Part shown: positions 19,066 to 21,030 of the stretch, one piece after another | Numbering within the stretch: position 1 is the stretch's first letter | Layout: each line of letters begins with the position of its first letter | DNA from: Lenisia limosa | Taxonomy: Eukaryota > Breviatea | DNA length: 21,030 nucleotides | Assembly (NCBI GenBank): GCA_001655205.1 | Contig: LPNZ01010041.1 | Span: 1 to 21,030 of the forward strand | Direction of reading: 5' to 3' | Made by a program: the position numbers and the translations under genes | Notes under the pieces: model-generated | What the model was told of the DNA's origin: nothing | Databases searched by the model: none | Seen by the model: only the letters and a program-made list of their open reading frames with translations

Positions 19066-21030
19066 ATGATGATGGACGACTTTGCAGTTGGAGGGCAGCC
19101 TCCCGAAGATGCCGACAGCCAAATCGAGTTCGCTATCTCGCAAATCAGAAACGCTTACAGGCAGAAGGTTGGGATTGATCTTTTCATCAACAAAAACTGT
19201 GAAGGGGCGTCTGCGAGTGATTGCTTTGCTTTCTTGACACAGCTAGGGACAGCAGTATGAAGGGGAACTCGCACAGCTTCGACTCACTATCCAAGACCGT
19301 GGGTGGTGGTTGCGATTTCGGATACTATTTAGAAATATCCTTAATAGCAAGGCGGGAATCTGGGTCTCTATAATATCATAGACAAACTTAAAACAGATCC
19401 GAAATATGGCGAGAAACTGGGATCTTGACCCTTATCGTGGTGTCAACTAGTTTTATATCATCCCTTCACCCACTTTCCCGCTTCATCTACCTCTCCCTGA
19501 CATGTACGTTAAAATTACCGCAGTTTTCATCACTATTATACTTTACCTCTTTTAGGCGACAGAAAAGCTGCAGAGTATGAGCGCACAATTTCGCGCCAAG
19601 AGGCTGAGCTCCACGCGCACCAGCAACGCGTTCACCAGTTGAAGGAGGAGAAGGCTAAACGTGGGGGAATTTGTGTGGCATTTAGCAAAAAAAAAAAAAA
19701 TTATGGTGATTTTTTTTTTTTTGTTGTTGTTGTTATTGTTTTGATACATTTCCCCCCATTTCCCATTCCTCATATTGTAGTTGTGGAGGAGAACCTGAAG
19801 ATGTCTCAACAAACCAATGCAGTTAAGGTATGGGAGTCAGAGGCGTTTTGATGGGCATTCCTGTGGGAGAGGGCTTTTAAGTAGTTTTGGAGAGGCTTTT
19901 TGAAAAGGCATACTGTCGATAATAAGAGAACACTAATATACACTGGTGAAGCAGCTAAAAATCCTTGACAAAACCTGTTTGTAATAGTAATTGTTTAGAG
20001 GGACCTGGCAAAGCTTCAATCTTTCCGCAAGGCAGTCATGGCGTCCTTCTCTGAGGGCAATGTTCAGCTTGAGTCTGAGGAAGCTGGGTTGGCCCCTTCA
20101 ATGACCAGCCAGGTGAGGGGGGTGAATAGAATTAAAGTCCAATTTGTGATGTTTTTTTCTAAAGTTTCTCAGGGGAAAAGACAATGTAGGATGACATATA
20201 AGCATCAAAGTTCACCACCTTACAGATGTTTGCGAAGTCAACGTACAGCGCCCCCATTACCCAGATGTCACCGCAACCTGCTGCTCCAACAACCTCGGAA
20301 AACGGTATGCACTGCTGAGGTTTTCTTTTTTTTAATATGGTTCGTCAGAAAGAAATCAGTTATCAGACATCCAGTTTTAGTTGCTTCGATTCTTCAAACA
20401 AGTGCTATTTGTGTTTTTTTTTTTTATCTTGCTGACCGTTCTGAAAGTGTACATTCAGAGTAGACTGTATACATTGCCATCTAACTCTTCAGAAAGTGAC
20501 CATTTGCTTGCTGCTATTGACCGCTCACTGAACAGAGTTAATATGTGGGAAATGCTCAAAATCTTTCCATGATGTTATCGACATTTGACCTTGGATATAT
20601 ATCATATATCGATATAGACTAATAATAATAAGATGTATTATCGAGTATATTATTCAAGACTTGTTCTTAGTATTCCTCTTTTTTTACCTGCTTAGTGCAT
20701 CACCCGCGAAACCTGCACCCACGCAGCCTGAAACTGGTATGGTGGATGTTTCCATCCAGCTCAAGATATAGGTCCACCAAAAAACATAAACAAATAAACA
20801 ATATTTAAATCTATTGCCCGGTTTTACTTTTAACTATGATTATTTTCCTTGTCAAAATTTTATGAAAGCAACACCTCACCTCCCAGCCCCCACAGCTGAG
20901 GCAGGAACCTTCCAGACCACTGAATTCTTCAAAGTGAGGAGGCGGATTATTGGGATGGCGCTTGGGTCACTCGTTGGTGCCTTATTTGATTGGCTAATAG
21001 AGTTGATATCTTCGGTGTTTCTGTTCCTGG
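19066..21030 (+). CDS. Coiled-coil protein of the plant At4g15545-like family, 3' end outside the window
   Basis: The molecular function of this family is not established. Exons: 19066-19167 (MMMDDFAVGGQPPEDADSQI then SQIRNAYRQK), 19256-19298 (YEGELAQLRLTIQD), 19556-19660 (DRKAAEYERTISRQEAELHA, continuing as coiled coil), 19781-19827 (LVEENLKMSQQTNAVK), 19999-20112 (RDLAKLQSFRKAVMASFSEG), 20226-20304, 20696-20736 and 20887-20933 (AEAGTFQTTEFFK). The segment NAVKRDLAKLQSFRKAVMAS resembles Arabidopsis VKRLQRDVSKLEGFRKTLMM; the end resembles its DGKEFFRQVRSRLSYEQF box. A Pro/Ala/Thr-rich linker lies between. Phases agree through 20304; the step to 20696 needs another phase, so an extra small exon or altered splice is likely. 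Three ATGs are tandem at 19066; the first is used here. Confidence 0.82.
19474..19481 (+). promoter_or_regulatory. Consensus E2F site (TTTCCCGC) in an intron of the coiled-coil gene
   Basis: TTTCCCGC is an exact match to TTTSSCGC, in the intron between exons 19256-19298 and 19556-19660. Confidence 0.45.
19589..19596 (+). promoter_or_regulatory. Consensus E2F site (TTTCGCGC) inside a coding exon
   Basis: TTTCGCGC followed by C lies in the third exon, so its sequence is also constrained by coding (T-I-S-R-Q). It is listed because it is the third match in about 550 bp. Confidence 0.35.
20305..20695 (+). other. Unresolved intron of the coiled-coil gene
   Basis: This 391-nt AT-rich stretch separates exon 20226-20304 (ends phase 1) from 20696-20736 (best read entering at phase 2). 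A hidden exon of length 1 mod 3 would fix the frame; an acceptor near 20492 is one candidate. No other gene signal is seen. Confidence 0.4.

Noticed and set aside
1-21030. tRNA, rRNA, CRISPR arrays, transposons or terminal inverted repeats
   Set aside because: I looked for cloverleaf motifs, spaced repeats and transposase motifs on both strands by eye and saw none that could be supported.

Overview
The window comes from an intron-rich nuclear genome of a eukaryote, probably unicellular. It carries conserved eukaryotic genes (gamma-COP, IRE1, E2F, a RING-CH protein and a plant-type coiled-coil family) cut into many small exons by short GT-AG introns, commonly about 60-210 nt. There are no bacterial-style operons, ribosome binding sites or terminators. 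The lineage cannot be fixed. The coiled-coil gene at the right end matches a family I know from Arabidopsis (At4g15545), and the kinase has a plant-like D-M-x in place of DFG, so a green or secondarily photosynthetic protist is possible but unproven. All gene models were built by hand from splice signals, reading-phase agreement and remembered family motifs.

Layout, left to right: (1) 1-604, minus strand, the 5' end of the coatomer gamma subunit gene, running off the left edge. (2) 605-879, a 275-bp divergent promoter. (3) 880 to about 1887, plus strand, a RING-CH (MARCH-type) ubiquitin ligase. (4) 2568-4832, plus strand, a chain of phase-compatible exons of unknown identity, which may continue gene 3 or be separate. 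(5) 4867-5707, plus strand, a small unidentified multi-pass membrane protein. (6) 6139-14525, minus strand, a nearly complete IRE1 gene in about 29 exons: signal peptide, luminal stress-sensing domain, transmembrane segment, kinase and KEN RNase. (7) 15871-18213, minus strand, an E2F transcription factor. (8) 18214-19065, a divergent promoter containing a consensus E2F site. (9) 19066 to the right edge, plus strand, an At4g15545-like coiled-coil protein, 3' end missing.

Functionally, gamma-COP (retrograde Golgi-ER coat) and IRE1 (unfolded-protein-response sensor) both serve the early secretory pathway, and the RING-CH protein and small membrane protein could too. The right third pairs a cell-cycle transcription factor head-to-head with a gene carrying three consensus E2F sites within 550 bp.

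Eleven runs of N interrupt the sequence: 2030-2088, 7475-7621, 10159-10239, 10849-10911, 12387-12642, 12964-13047, 14038-14144, 14859-14997, 15295-15352, 15508-15615 and 16139-16248. Most begin at or near a poly-G or poly-C run. Several truncate IRE1 exons, and one hides part of the E2F C-terminus. I saw no convincing tRNA, rRNA, transposon or CRISPR array. I did not find a clearly new system; the most unusual points are the altered DFG motif of IRE1, the E2F-site cluster, the homopolymer-C/G splice tracts, and two places where conserved coding sequence cannot be joined by canonical splicing.
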